Positions 17,039-26,288 of a stretch of DNA of 47,043 nt are shown here, piece after piece (position 1 is the first letter of the stretch; each line of letters starts with the position of its first letter). The notes below the pieces were generated by a model that worked only from the letters and a program-made list of their open reading frames with translations, had not been told where the DNA came from and did no database searches. Made by a program: the position numbers and the translations under genes. The DNA lies in contig NZ_JAGXJN010000023.1 of NCBI RefSeq assembly GCF_019091455.1, forward strand, positions 1 through 47,043. Reading direction: 5' to 3'. This DNA comes from Chitinophaga sp. GbtcB8. Its GTDB lineage: Bacteria > Bacteroidota > Bacteroidia > Chitinophagales > Chitinophagaceae.

Positions 17039-19033
17039 TTATTTCTTCGGTACAAATAACAATGCATCTGCCATCAAATTGCCCTGCGTACCTGGGGGCA
17101 GGCTAATATCTACATAATAAGGCGCTCCATTCTTATATTCAAAGGTGCCCAGCGGCAGCCATTCATTCCCTTCTTCCTGCAGGGGCAGCGTAACTGTTTT
17201 CTTTTCACTGCCGGCAGTAATGTTAAATACAGCGGTAGGCGCTTTCTCTTTCTGGTGAATATTGTAATAGTAAATAGTATAACGCCCGTTATGCTGCATG
17301 GGCGGTGTAAACCGCACGCTGTTATTTGCGCCGGTTGCATTCAGTACTGACATGCCATAGTTACCGGGCGCTTTTATCTTTTGCCAGCTGCCCATACGTT
17401 TTACGTAAGCAGTGTCAGTATCATCTACCAGCACTTCAGGTATGCTGCCATCTGCCAGCGGATCCTGTTTAAGCTTTTGCTGTAAAGCGCTAACATCAAC
17501 ATCCTGTATGGCCTGTTTGTTATTGATGGCCATTACTGCTGCTGCGGCAGATGACTGGCCCAGCACCATAAACACCGGCTCCATACGGATAGAGCCATAG
17601 GCAATATGTGTGGCGGATAAACAAACCGGCACCAGCAGGTTTTTACATTCGCTGGCCTTAGGTATGAGTGAACGGTAGCTGATGGGGTAGGGGCCGGGTG
17701 TTCCCATCTGCACATCGCCTTCATTTTTTACCATACCGTTCTCCACTACACGCTGACAGTTATGCGAATCCATGGTGTAAGCGGCCATGCCAATACCATC
17801 CTGCACTTTAGCATGCCCTTCGCAGTTGGCCTGCGTCATTACATAATCACCTACCATGCGGCGCGCTTCGCGTACATAAAGCTGAAAGCTCCAGTTGCCA
17901 TTGTCGGTATATTCATCTTTAGGGTAGCCCCATTTTAACATGAGCTGGCGTATGTTGGCAGGTACACGCGTATCATGCCCCAGGAAGTACAGCAGGCCTT
18001 TGTTATAGTCCTCATGCATTTTAATGATCTTTTGCCGGGTGGCATAATCAGCTTCCGGGTAATCATAGTTCATGCCTATCATGTCTGTTGAAATAGGGCC
18101 GTTGTTATTGATGTCTGTTTTGTGGTTAGGCATCAGGTCAAACTTCAGGCCGTTCCAAAGGCTGGTCCAGGGCGTTTTTTGCATGTAGCGGAGCACCAGC
18201 TCAAACTGTGTGGAATCATAGTTATCCGGTTTGGTAATGGGTACCAGGTTTGCCGGATCATTGGTAAGGCATATACGATAGTTATAGGCCTGCACTTTTT
18301 TATCGCCGCTGCCATGCGCTGCTACCGGCGTAGGGCTTATCCCCCATACCAGCCCGCATTCCGGCTTGCCGGGTATTTTATAGGGGTCTACCCCATCAGC
18401 AAACTGGTGTTTGTTCAGCAGCTGTACGCCGTTGTAGGTTTCCTGGTACTGGCTGTTGGCTTCACGGCCTACGGTATAACTTACGCCAGCTTTAGCCATC
18501 AGATCGCCTTCATAGCTGCAGTCAATGAACATTTTGGCCTGTATGGTGCGTTGTGCAGCGCCGGTGCCGCTTACTTTAGTAAGCGTAATGGATTGCAGTG
18601 CGCCCTGCTCTTTGGCTGCCTTAGTAATGTAGTAGTGATATAACACCGGTACCTTTCCCTTTTGGATGTAGCTCTTAATAATATCTTCCGCTATATGCGG
18701 CTCAAAGACCCATTGTTCAAACTTGCCATAGTGCTGCCCTATGCGCCGGTAAAAATCCCGCGCCAGCCCGCTGATGGCGTATTTGTTACCAATATCCGTA
18801 TAACCTAATCCGCCGGTGGTCATACCGCCCAGGTGCGTGCCCGGTTCAATCAACAGTACGGTTTTACCCATTTTTTGCGCTGTATAAGCGGCTATAACCC
18901 CGGCTGCCGTACCGCCGTACACACAAATGTCATAACTACCGGCCTGCTGCGCCATCGCCGGTTTTGCCGGCATTAAAAAAGGCAGCGTTACCGCCAGCAT
19001 AATTGCCCTGCTAACTTGTTTCCGTATATTCAT
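17039..19033 (-). CDS. Secreted FAD-dependent oxidoreductase with golvesin-like C-terminal domain
   Basis: A 664-residue exported flavoprotein of the FAD_oxidored type. A Sec-type signal peptide ends at AMA, and no twin-arginine is present. The FAD-binding motif is CVYGGTAAGVIAA with an acidic end (LLIEPG), followed by GGMTTGGLG, the family's typical FAD segment. FIDCSYEGDLMAKAG is a second conserved block. The last ~130 residues form a beta-sandwich resembling the C-terminal domain of golvesin and of proteins often labelled xanthan lyase, probably carbohydrate-binding. It is the last gene of the SusCD operon, 43 bases after susD, so it should act on the imported ligand. The reaction is unknown. 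Confidence 0.85.
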   Translation of the reverse strand: MNIRKQVSRAIMLAVTLPFLMPAKPAMAQQAGSYDICVYGGTAAGVIAAYTAQKMGKTVLLIEPGTHLGGMTTGGLGYTDIGNKYAISGLARDFYRRIGQHYGKFEQWVFEPHIAEDIIKSYIQKGKVPVLYHYYITKAAKEQGALQSITLTKVSGTGAAQRTIQAKMFIDCSYEGDLMAKAGVSYTVGREANSQYQETYNGVQLLNKHQFADGVDPYKIPGKPECGLVWGISPTPVAAHGSGDKKVQAYNYRICLTNDPANLVPITKPDNYDSTQFELVLRYMQKTPWTSLWNGLKFDLMPNHKTDINNNGPISTDMIGMNYDYPEADYATRQKIIKMHEDYNKGLLYFLGHDTRVPANIRQLMLKWGYPKDEYTDNGNWSFQLYVREARRMVGDYVMTQANCEGHAKVQDGIGMAAYTMDSHNCQRVVENGMVKNEGDVQMGTPGPYPISYRSLIPKASECKNLLVPVCLSATHIAYGSIRMEPVFMVLGQSSAAAAVMAINNKQAIQDVDVSALQQKLKQDPLADGSIPEVLVDDTDTAYVKRMGSWQKIKAPGNYGMSVLNATGANNSVRFTPPMQHNGRYTIYYYNIHQKEKAPTAVFNITAGSEKKTVTLPLQEEGNEWLPLGTFEYKNGAPYYVDISLPPGTQGNLMADALLFVPKK

Positions 19034-19052
19034 TACTGTTAGTTTGATATCT

Positions 19053-19080
19053 TGATCATTAATTATTAATTATTCATTAC
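19053..19080 (-). repeat. Short AT-rich heptamer array at susD stop codon
   Basis: Four heptamers in register on the minus strand, GTAATGA, ATAATTA twice and ATGATCA, fill most of the susD to FAD-gene gap. The susD stop codon (19079-19077) is inside the first unit. It is a minimal example of the 3'-end arrays and has no clear inverted arm. Confidence 0.6.
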
Positions 19081-20816
19081 TTGTATCCCGGGTTCTGCTG
19101 CAGCGTTGCCTGCCCGTTCACATAACTATTCTGTATCTCTGTTTGTGGTATAGGGTAATATTCATCTTCATTTTTGGTGAACGTGGCACCTTTAAGATAT
19201 ACTCTTTTAATGGATTCTTTAGCCAGGTAGGCATTCAATTCTGTATCAGCGATACCCCAGCGTACCAGGTCAATAAAGCGGTGCCCTTCCATGGCCAGCT
19301 CCAGCTTGTTCTCAAAACGTATAGCCTTTAGCGCATCAGTGCGGGATGTCCAGGGTGTCTGGTAAATATCCACATAATAATCTGCGGCCGGCGTGCCATC
19401 CGGCTGCTGTACATAACAGCCGTTGCGGGCACGGGTGCGCAGCTGGTTCACGTAGGTGCGGGCCTTATCCGGGTCGCCAATTTCCGCTTCGCATTCTGCG
19501 GCCCACAGGATCACTTCTGCCAGCCGCAGCAGCTTAATATTATTTGCCACGGCGGTAGGGCTGGATGCATCAGAGAATTTGCCCTGCTGCTCTTTATAAT
19601 ACACATTCTTTTTAGGGCTGTAAGGGCCGGCATAGGCCTGGTTACGGATCCAGGCAGCGCCGGGGTGCGGGCCCCAGTCCAGGTAGGGAATGCCCCTGCG
19701 GCCTACGGTCCAGTCTACACGCGGATCCAGCTGGCCGGTGTAAGGTGTGAACGGCTGGTCGGAAGGTATGCCTTCATCATTCTTCACATCTTCAGCACTA
19801 TAGTTAATAAGGGGTAACCCATTCACATCTGTTTTATAGGAATTTACCAGGTCCTGGCTGGGCTGAAAAGTGCCGCAACATTTACCCGGACCGCCGGTGT
19901 AAGGGTAGTTGAGCACATCCGAGTTGCCATTGGCGCCGCTTGCACCGTCGTTTACAGAGGTCTGCGCTTCCAGGATGGCTTCGGGGCTATTCTTGGTAGC
20001 GGGGTTAAAGTTATCCTGGAAACAGCTGTTTAGCTGGTACTTAACGCCACGGGAGTTTTTACCATTGGTAAGCACCGCTTCTATTAAAGGTTTGGCTTCT
20101 GCAAATTTACGCTGGTACATATACGCTTTTGCCAGGAAAGCGGTGGCGGCCCATTTATTTACCCGGCCTATCATATCCTGTGTTTCCGGCAGGTTATCGG
20201 CAGCAAACTGCAGGTCGGCAACAATATCCGGCCAGATGTCCCGGTTGTTGGGGATCTTCGGGTTCAGGTCAGTAAGGCTGTCGCTCAGGTAAGGCACGTT
20301 ATTCCAGAGCTTTTTGGCTTCAAAATGGTAAAAGGCCCGCAGAAAACGTGCCTGTGCCGTTACGTTCTTCTTTTCATCCTCCGTCATATCCTGCACAAGG
20401 CGTAATACTTTCAGCGTATTATTGGCCCGTACCACCCCTTCGTATATGGTACGCCATTTACCCAGGTAATAATTATCCGTTGGGTTGGATTCATATCTTT
20501 CAATGTTATTAATATCCGGCTGGCTGCTGGGGTCTGCGCCTTTATGGGCATCCCCGCCGCGTATGCTGCCAAAGCTCCAGTTGGAGGTGGTGTTCTCGTA
20601 GCTGCCCCCGGCGCCCCTGCCTTCCAGCAGTGAGTAGGCGCCTATGAGGATGGCATTTACCCCCTTTTTATTGGCCAGCGCTGTCTGGTCCAGTGAAAGC
20701 GGCTGCTTATCTAAAAAACCATCAGAGCATTGCACGTGGCAAAACAGCAAAATACACAGGCCGCTAATGAGCGCTATTTTATGATGTTTGAAAAACTGTT
20801 GCATAACCATACACAT
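19077..20816 (-). CDS. SusD/RagB-family outer-membrane nutrient-binding lipoprotein
   Basis: A 579-residue surface lipoprotein that caps the SusC channel and binds substrate. The signal peptide ends in a lipobox-like HVQC with acceptor Cys at residue 30, and CSDGFLDKQPL is the standard SusD N-terminus. TPR-like helices (RANNTLKVLRLV, ARFLRAFYHFEAKKLW) and the C-terminal RFENKLELAMEGHRFIDLVRWG are family signatures. The start codon overlaps the susC stop by one base (TAATG), as in the macroglobulin pair. It is co-transcribed with susC upstream and the FAD oxidoreductase downstream. Confidence 0.95.
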   Translation of the reverse strand: MCMVMQQFFKHHKIALISGLCILLFCHVQCSDGFLDKQPLSLDQTALANKKGVNAILIGAYSLLEGRGAGGSYENTTSNWSFGSIRGGDAHKGADPSSQPDINNIERYESNPTDNYYLGKWRTIYEGVVRANNTLKVLRLVQDMTEDEKKNVTAQARFLRAFYHFEAKKLWNNVPYLSDSLTDLNPKIPNNRDIWPDIVADLQFAADNLPETQDMIGRVNKWAATAFLAKAYMYQRKFAEAKPLIEAVLTNGKNSRGVKYQLNSCFQDNFNPATKNSPEAILEAQTSVNDGASGANGNSDVLNYPYTGGPGKCCGTFQPSQDLVNSYKTDVNGLPLINYSAEDVKNDEGIPSDQPFTPYTGQLDPRVDWTVGRRGIPYLDWGPHPGAAWIRNQAYAGPYSPKKNVYYKEQQGKFSDASSPTAVANNIKLLRLAEVILWAAECEAEIGDPDKARTYVNQLRTRARNGCYVQQPDGTPAADYYVDIYQTPWTSRTDALKAIRFENKLELAMEGHRFIDLVRWGIADTELNAYLAKESIKRVYLKGATFTKNEDEYYPIPQTEIQNSYVNGQATLQQNPGYK

Positions 20817-23800
20817 TAAAAAGTAAGTGAAATACCCACCAGCACCTGCCGGGAGTTAGGATAAAAACCATAATCCACACCTTTGTTCAGATCACCGCTG
20901 CCGCCAAAATCAGCATTCATAATATCCGGGTCCAGGCCGCTGTAACCGGTGATGGTAAACAGGTTGGTGGCCTGCACATACAGGCGCAGCTGATCTATTT
21001 TTGCTTTTTTCAAAAGGGATGCGGGCAGCGTATAACCGATCTGCAAATTCTTAGCGCGCAGGTAAGAGCCGTTCTCTATATAATAGCTGTGGGAAATGCC
21101 GTTGCTGATATTATCGTTTGCATCCAGTATAGGTAGTTTTGCATTGGGATTATCCGGCCGCCAGGAATCATATAACATGCGTTTGCTGCGGTTACCGGCA
21201 AAGGTCTGGAAGTCTGTATAATACTTGGTGATGTTGTAAATATCGTTGCCCTGAGAGCCATATAGGTACAGGTTCAGGTCAAAGTTGTGCCAGGCCAGGC
21301 TAAGGTTAAAGCCATAGGTAAAATCAGGATGCGGGTTGCCAATGAAGGTACGGTCGTTCAGGGTTACTACACCATCGCCGTTCACATCTTTCAGCTTATA
21401 TTTTCCTACAAACTTGGCCGGGTTATTTTTATCCATACCGGTTTGCAGGGCATGGGTTTTTACTTCGTTCTCATTCTGGAAAATACCTTCTATCTGGTAG
21501 CCATAGAACATGGATACAGGCTTCCCTTTCTGGGTAAGGGTAATAGTACCATAACGGGTACCGCCGCTGAAGAGCTGCTCTGTACCGCTATCGCCTAAAC
21601 GAAGCACTTCGTTTTTATAGTGGCTGAAAGTAACACCCACTTCATAGCGGAAGTCACTACCTATTTTATCGCGGTAGTTCAGGTTCAGGTCTATCCCGGT
21701 ATTCTTCATATCGCCAATGTTCACAAAAGGCGCATTAGCACGGCCGGCCAGCGCAGTAAGCTGGGGCTGGGTAAGCATGCCGTTGGTACGGCGGTCATAT
21801 ACTTCTGCATTCAGCTCCATACGGCCGTTGAGAATGGTAAGGTCCAGGCCAATGTTGGTCATTACCGTAGATTCCCATACGGTTTCAGGATTGCCCAGGT
21901 TAGCCAGGTAATAACCGATCACTGTACTGTTGCTGGTACCGCCCAGGTCATAGTTGGAGGTGCCGGGGCTGGTGCCGTATTCATAGGCGTAGTTATATGC
22001 ACGCGGAATTTCCTGGTTGCCCGTAGCACCTACACCGGCGCGCAGCTTCAGCTCATCTATCCAGGTTGCGGATTTCAGGAAAGGCTCTTCAGACAAACGC
22101 CACCCCACACTGGCAGCAGGAAAAATACCATAACGGTGGTCCGGTGCAAAGCGGGAAACCCCATCCCGGCGCAGGATACCGGTAAACAGGTATTTATCAT
22201 GGTAAGCATAATCAACGCGCCCGAACATAGATGCCAGCGCCGTTTGCGAGCGGGTGCTGCTATTGGTTTGCGTACTGGGATCGCCATTATTCAGGTTCCA
22301 CACAAGCGGGGAAGTGCTGAAATAATTAAAGCGCCCGGCGCCCAGGGTGCGGCCATTTTCTGAAATGGCTTCTGTACCTAATAATACATTCAGTGAATGG
22401 TAGCCAAAGTTCCTTTTATAATTAAGCGTGTTGGTAAATACCCAGCGCAGGTTGTAATTGGATGATTCATTGAAAGAGTTATTGGCCGCAGGCTCTGAAT
22501 GCTCCGGGTTCAGGTAGGAGAAATTGTAGCCGGTGCTGTTGGTATAATCAATACCAAAGCTGGATTTGAACTGCAGCCCTTTCAGCAATGTAATTTCCGT
22601 ATAGGCATTACCGAATGCGCGGAAACCTTTGGTTTTATTATCCTTACCACGGTATAATAATGCATATGGGTTAGAAGCATTGCCCAGCCCAGCCCCGCGG
22701 GTACCGGCAAAATTGCCGTCAATATCATATACGGGTATAATGGGTGGCAGCCGCATTGCATTTACAATGGCATTGCCTTCCCCGCTGGCATAATTCCCGC
22801 CGGTAGATTCTGTGAAGGATACCTGCAGGTTCTCACCAAAGCGGATATGCTCCTTTACATTCAGCGCCGTATTAATGCGGGCGGAGTAACGTTTAAAGTT
22901 GGTGTACTTTAAAATACCCTGCTGGTTAAAATAGTTGAGCCCAAAGGCATAATTACCTTTATCAGAGCCACCGCTGCCCGTAAGCTGGTGGTTCTGAATG
23001 GAGGCAGGTGCAAATATTTCCTTGTACCAGTTGGTACCTGCCTGGTTGGCCTTTACGATCTGGTTGGTGCTAAGGTCGTACAGGCTTTCATCCACCGTGC
23101 CCTGCGCTTTGCCGGCAGGTAGTATGTAATAAGGCACTACCGGCTGTGCGCCATTACCAAACTGCGGATGATTGGGATTGCCGTTGCTGCTTACCTGGCC
23201 TGCATTTTTGAGGCCTGTCCAGATCAGGTTGGCCCATTCATTGGTGTTCAGCAGGTCCGGTCCTTTGCCGGGGTACTGCATGCCGTAATAGGCATCGTAA
23301 GATATTTTAGATACGCCTGCCTTACCTTTTTTAGTAGTGATGATCACCACACCATTGCTGGCCTGTGCGCCGTAAATAGAGGCGGATGCCGCATCTTTCA
23401 GCACCTGTATGGATTCAATATCGTTTGGGTTTAAGCTGTTCAGGCTTTGGCTGCGGGTGGATACGCCGTCAATTACATACAGCGGGCCATTATCATTAAT
23501 GGTACCAATACCGCGTATACGCATGGATACACCTGCGCCCGGCGCTGCGTTGCTGGTAACGGTTACACCGGCTGCCCTGCCCTGCAGCTGCTGCCCGAAG
23601 TTGCCGGCTGGTACGGATAACAGGTCTTTAGTATTCACTACTGCAACAGAGCCGGTAATATCTTTCTTTTGCTGCGTGGTATAACCGGTTACTACTACTT
23701 CTGAGAGTGAGCTGGTGCCGGAAGACAGCGCCACGCTGGCAGTTGCCTTATCTGTGGCGGCCAGCTCCCTTGAATCAAAACCGATGTATTGATACAGCAG

Positions 23801-24379
23801 GATGGCATTATGGTCCGGCACCTGTAAATGATACATACCATCTGCATCAGACACCACGCCTTTATTACTGCCTTTTACCAATACGCTTACACCTGGCAGC
23901 GGCTGCCCGTCTGCGGCAGATACAATGCGGCCCTGGATAGTGGTATCAGCAGGTACGGGAGCAGCTGGTGCAGTAGTGCTGTTTAACCTTTGCACAGGCG
24001 GCGCTCCGGGGGTATAGATGGTGTAGCTGCTGCTGCCAAACTGCTTTACCTTCATCCCAAAAGGGGAGAGCAGGTCTTTTAACAGCGTATCCAGCGTGGT
24101 GTACTGGCGGTTGTTCCGGATGTGCTGCAGCACCTTTTCCGCCGTAACCTGTTTTTGCTGCAGTGCTTCACTGTCATAGTCAAAAGTAACATGGTAGCGG
24201 TTGGCAATGTTGGATAGCGCTTCTGTAAGCAGCATGCTTTTAGGCGCGGTTTTGCCCTGGCGCTGTTCCCGGTGGCTGTTCCAGGAAAGGTCCTGGGCAG
24301 CGGCCGCCTGTTGAAAACACAGGCAGCACCCCAGGAGAAATAAGCGCCCGGAGCATCTTTTGTGAAAGACGTTCTTCAT
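20816..24379 (-). CDS. SusC/RagA TonB-linked outer-membrane transporter with STN signalling domain
   Basis: A 1187-residue TonB-dependent channel. A signal peptide is followed by an STN domain (about residues 50-115, MLLTEALSNIANRYHVTF), which contacts FecR-type anti-sigma factors. Next come a carboxypeptidase-like beta domain (IQGRIVSAADGQPLPGVSV) and the plug (LSEVVVTGYTTQQKKDITG, then LYVIDGV). A large barrel ends in VLVGISLTF with terminal Phe. Together with the adjacent FecR and ECF genes this is a self-reporting uptake system: ligand binding signals through STN to FecR to sigma. No glycoside hydrolase is in the locus, so the substrate class is open. Confidence 0.97.
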   Translation of the reverse strand: MKNVFHKRCSGRLFLLGCCLCFQQAAAAQDLSWNSHREQRQGKTAPKSMLLTEALSNIANRYHVTFDYDSEALQQKQVTAEKVLQHIRNNRQYTTLDTLLKDLLSPFGMKVKQFGSSSYTIYTPGAPPVQRLNSTTAPAAPVPADTTIQGRIVSAADGQPLPGVSVLVKGSNKGVVSDADGMYHLQVPDHNAILLYQYIGFDSRELAATDKATASVALSSGTSSLSEVVVTGYTTQQKKDITGSVAVVNTKDLLSVPAGNFGQQLQGRAAGVTVTSNAAPGAGVSMRIRGIGTINDNGPLYVIDGVSTRSQSLNSLNPNDIESIQVLKDAASASIYGAQASNGVVIITTKKGKAGVSKISYDAYYGMQYPGKGPDLLNTNEWANLIWTGLKNAGQVSSNGNPNHPQFGNGAQPVVPYYILPAGKAQGTVDESLYDLSTNQIVKANQAGTNWYKEIFAPASIQNHQLTGSGGSDKGNYAFGLNYFNQQGILKYTNFKRYSARINTALNVKEHIRFGENLQVSFTESTGGNYASGEGNAIVNAMRLPPIIPVYDIDGNFAGTRGAGLGNASNPYALLYRGKDNKTKGFRAFGNAYTEITLLKGLQFKSSFGIDYTNSTGYNFSYLNPEHSEPAANNSFNESSNYNLRWVFTNTLNYKRNFGYHSLNVLLGTEAISENGRTLGAGRFNYFSTSPLVWNLNNGDPSTQTNSSTRSQTALASMFGRVDYAYHDKYLFTGILRRDGVSRFAPDHRYGIFPAASVGWRLSEEPFLKSATWIDELKLRAGVGATGNQEIPRAYNYAYEYGTSPGTSNYDLGGTSNSTVIGYYLANLGNPETVWESTVMTNIGLDLTILNGRMELNAEVYDRRTNGMLTQPQLTALAGRANAPFVNIGDMKNTGIDLNLNYRDKIGSDFRYEVGVTFSHYKNEVLRLGDSGTEQLFSGGTRYGTITLTQKGKPVSMFYGYQIEGIFQNENEVKTHALQTGMDKNNPAKFVGKYKLKDVNGDGVVTLNDRTFIGNPHPDFTYGFNLSLAWHNFDLNLYLYGSQGNDIYNITKYYTDFQTFAGNRSKRMLYDSWRPDNPNAKLPILDANDNISNGISHSYYIENGSYLRAKNLQIGYTLPASLLKKAKIDQLRLYVQATNLFTITGYSGLDPDIMNADFGGSGDLNKGVDYGFYPNSRQVLVGISLTF

Positions 24380-24414
24380 AACTGGAATATTTATTAATTG
24401 CGATTGAGTACTAA

Positions 24415-25419
24415 CTAATGCTTGCTGCTTTTGCTGATAAATACCGTGTCTGCACGGCGTTCCATCTTTAGCTGATAAATGGTGCTGATCTTTTCCAGCA
24501 GCTGGCCGGGGGCATTTGCCGGCGCAGTGCCATTGAAACGTTTATTCGCCAGGGTTAGCTGGTCCTGTATAACAAACTGCCATCCGTAAACATCTGTGAG
24601 GTAAGTGAAGATCTCTGCCAGCGGCGCATCGGAAAACAGCAGCTGGTTATTACGCCAGGCCGTGTGCCATGCGGCGTGTACGCGTTTGGTATGCAGCCCC
24701 TGCGCATCCATCGTTACCATTTCTCCCGGCTGCATTTTTTTAGCAGGCAGTGCAGGGTTGGCGGGTACTACCTGCACAGCGCCCTGTTCCAGCACTACTT
24801 TTAAGAGCTGCTGCTGCGTATTTACATTAAAAGCAGTGCCCAGCACCTGTATATTGCCGCGGCTGCATTGTACGGTGAAAGGAGCATGGGCGCTTTTCCG
24901 GATAGTAAAATAGGCTTCACCTTCCAGCTGTACCGTATAGGGATGCCGGTTATTATACCGCAGGCGGGATTGCTGGTTCAGCACTACCTGTGAGCCATCT
25001 GCAAAAGTAATGCGGCGCATTTCACCGGCGCCGGTTATTACCACCGTGTTTACTGCTCTGAAATGGCGGTAGCTGAAAATGCCGGCTGTGATCAGTAATA
25101 ATATAACGGCTGCATAACGCCACTGGCGGCCAAGCCTGCGTAACAGGGATCTGCGTTGGGATATATTTTCCTGTGTAAGCTGCAGCTGCTGCCAGATATT
25201 TTCCACCACTACCGCATCTACGGGGGCCGGCGCAAAGGTGTAGTGCAGCAGCAGGGCACGGGCTTCCTGCAGGGTAGTGGCTTTGTACGGATGATCGGCC
25301 AGGAACTTTTCCCAGAAAATATTGTCCGCAGCATCCGGCGTTTTTACCCAACGGATAAAATCATCATCCAGCGCCAGGTCCCAGGCAGTATATGTTGTAT
25401 ACGCAGCAGTTGTTTTCAT
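24415..25419 (-). CDS. FecR-family anti-sigma factor
   Basis: A 334-residue inner-membrane regulator. The cytoplasmic N-terminal ~100 residues would bind the ECF sigma factor. One membrane segment (YAAVILLLITAGIF) crosses to the periplasm. The FecR domain contains GEMRRITFADGSQVVLNQQS and GEAYFTIRKSAHAPFTV, followed by VLGTAFNV. The C-terminal DUF4974-like part (APLAEIFTYLTDVYGWQF) resembles an STN fold and would meet the SusC signalling domain. It lies between the sigma gene and susC in the same direction, the standard order for such cassettes. Confidence 0.95.
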   Translation of the reverse strand: MKTTAAYTTYTAWDLALDDDFIRWVKTPDAADNIFWEKFLADHPYKATTLQEARALLLHYTFAPAPVDAVVVENIWQQLQLTQENISQRRSLLRRLGRQWRYAAVILLLITAGIFSYRHFRAVNTVVITGAGEMRRITFADGSQVVLNQQSRLRYNNRHPYTVQLEGEAYFTIRKSAHAPFTVQCSRGNIQVLGTAFNVNTQQQLLKVVLEQGAVQVVPANPALPAKKMQPGEMVTMDAQGLHTKRVHAAWHTAWRNNQLLFSDAPLAEIFTYLTDVYGWQFVIQDQLTLANKRFNGTAPANAPGQLLEKISTIYQLKMERRADTVFISKSSKH

Positions 25420-25533
25420 GCAGGCCGGGCATTTTTACACAGAGTACTGGAAGCGCTGATTTTATCCCTCCGGATCTCAAAAAATTTTAAAATTGGATCT
25501 TTTTCAAAAAAGAGGGGATTCTTTGAATACTAT

Positions 25534-26157
25534 TTAATGAAAGGAGGTGCGGAGCAGCAGGTATAACCAGGCGAGTGCGGGGCCCGGCACTATCTGGCGC
25601 AGGGTTTCCAGCGCTTTATACACGGTTTTGTAGGCCGACCGCTGATCTATTTCCATCATTACAGCAATTTCCGCATAGCTGAGCCCATGAAAAAAGCGCA
25701 GGTAGATGACCTCTTTTTGCCGGGCTGGTAAGCGGTTAATATATTGCTGTAAGGCGGCCAGCTGCTCTTTCTGTAAAAAAGCATCTAACGCGGGCGGCTG
25801 TGTGGTGGCTGGTTCCAGCTGCAGTACGGTTTCAAATAATTGTTCCCGCTGCTGTTTGCGCAGCAGCTTTAACAGCTCATTACGCACGCAGCGCAGCAAG
25901 TAGAATTTAACGGATTGCGGCAGCGGTAATTGCTGCCGGTGCAGCAGCAGGTAGGTGAATACATTTTGCACGGCATCCTCTGCCAGCGCTTTTTCCAGGC
26001 ATATTTTATAGCTGTAATCCAGTAAGGTGTGAATGAAGTGCCGGTATAACCATTCAAAGGAGCCCAGGTCATTATCATGGGTAAATGCCTGCCAGGCAAG
26101 CTGGTCTGCTGCTCCCGGCAAAGGAACATGGTCATCATATTTGTCCCTGGTTGACAC
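25534..26157 (-). CDS. ECF-type RNA polymerase sigma factor
   Basis: A sigma-70 family factor of the FecI-like group that would activate the SusCD operon when FecR is signalled. Region 2 is visible in FEWLYRHFIHTLLDYSYKI, AEDAVQNVFTYLLLH and VKFYLLRCVRNELLKLLRK. Region 4 is LPARQKEVIYLRFFHGLSYAEIA, with a recognition helix following. There is no ATG start: I chose GTG at 26157-26155 (207 residues). An in-frame TTG at 26193 would start inside the octamer array left by the upstream gene and add residues that merely translate that repeat. A GTG or later TTG start is therefore likely, perhaps for weak translation. Confidence 0.9.
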   Translation of the reverse strand: MSTRDKYDDHVPLPGAADQLAWQAFTHDNDLGSFEWLYRHFIHTLLDYSYKICLEKALAEDAVQNVFTYLLLHRQQLPLPQSVKFYLLRCVRNELLKLLRKQQREQLFETVLQLEPATTQPPALDAFLQKEQLAALQQYINRLPARQKEVIYLRFFHGLSYAEIAVMMEIDQRSAYKTVYKALETLRQIVPGPALAWLYLLLRTSFH

Positions 26158-26170
26158 GGGAACAATATAA

Positions 26171-26283
26171 TGTGCAAATGTGCAGATATGCAAATGTGCA
26201 GATGAATTTAATGTGCTGGTGTGCTAATATGCTAATGTGCTGGTGCATATAATTCCACCAGCAAAAACCAGCATATTAGCACA
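26171..26283. repeat. NNTGCNNN octamer array, two four-unit blocks plus inverted arm
   Basis: Plus strand 26171-26202 is four octamers in register with cores TGTGC, TGTGC, TATGC, TGTGC and suffixes AAA or AGA. 26212-26243 repeats exactly that core order with suffixes TGG, TAA, TAA, TGG. On the minus strand, just after the histidine-kinase stop, TGTGCTAA (26283-26276) and TATGCTGG (26275-26268) belong to the same family. 26220-26233 and 26270-26283 form a perfect 14-bp stem, with a nested 7-bp stem 26239-26245/26256-26262. No T-tract is present. Confidence 0.88.
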
Positions 26284-26288
26284 TCATT

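Noticed and set aside
26158..26193. TTG at 26193 as start of the ECF sigma factor
   Set aside because: It is inside the octamer array. The first conserved sigma residues lie well downstream, and GTG 26157 suffices.
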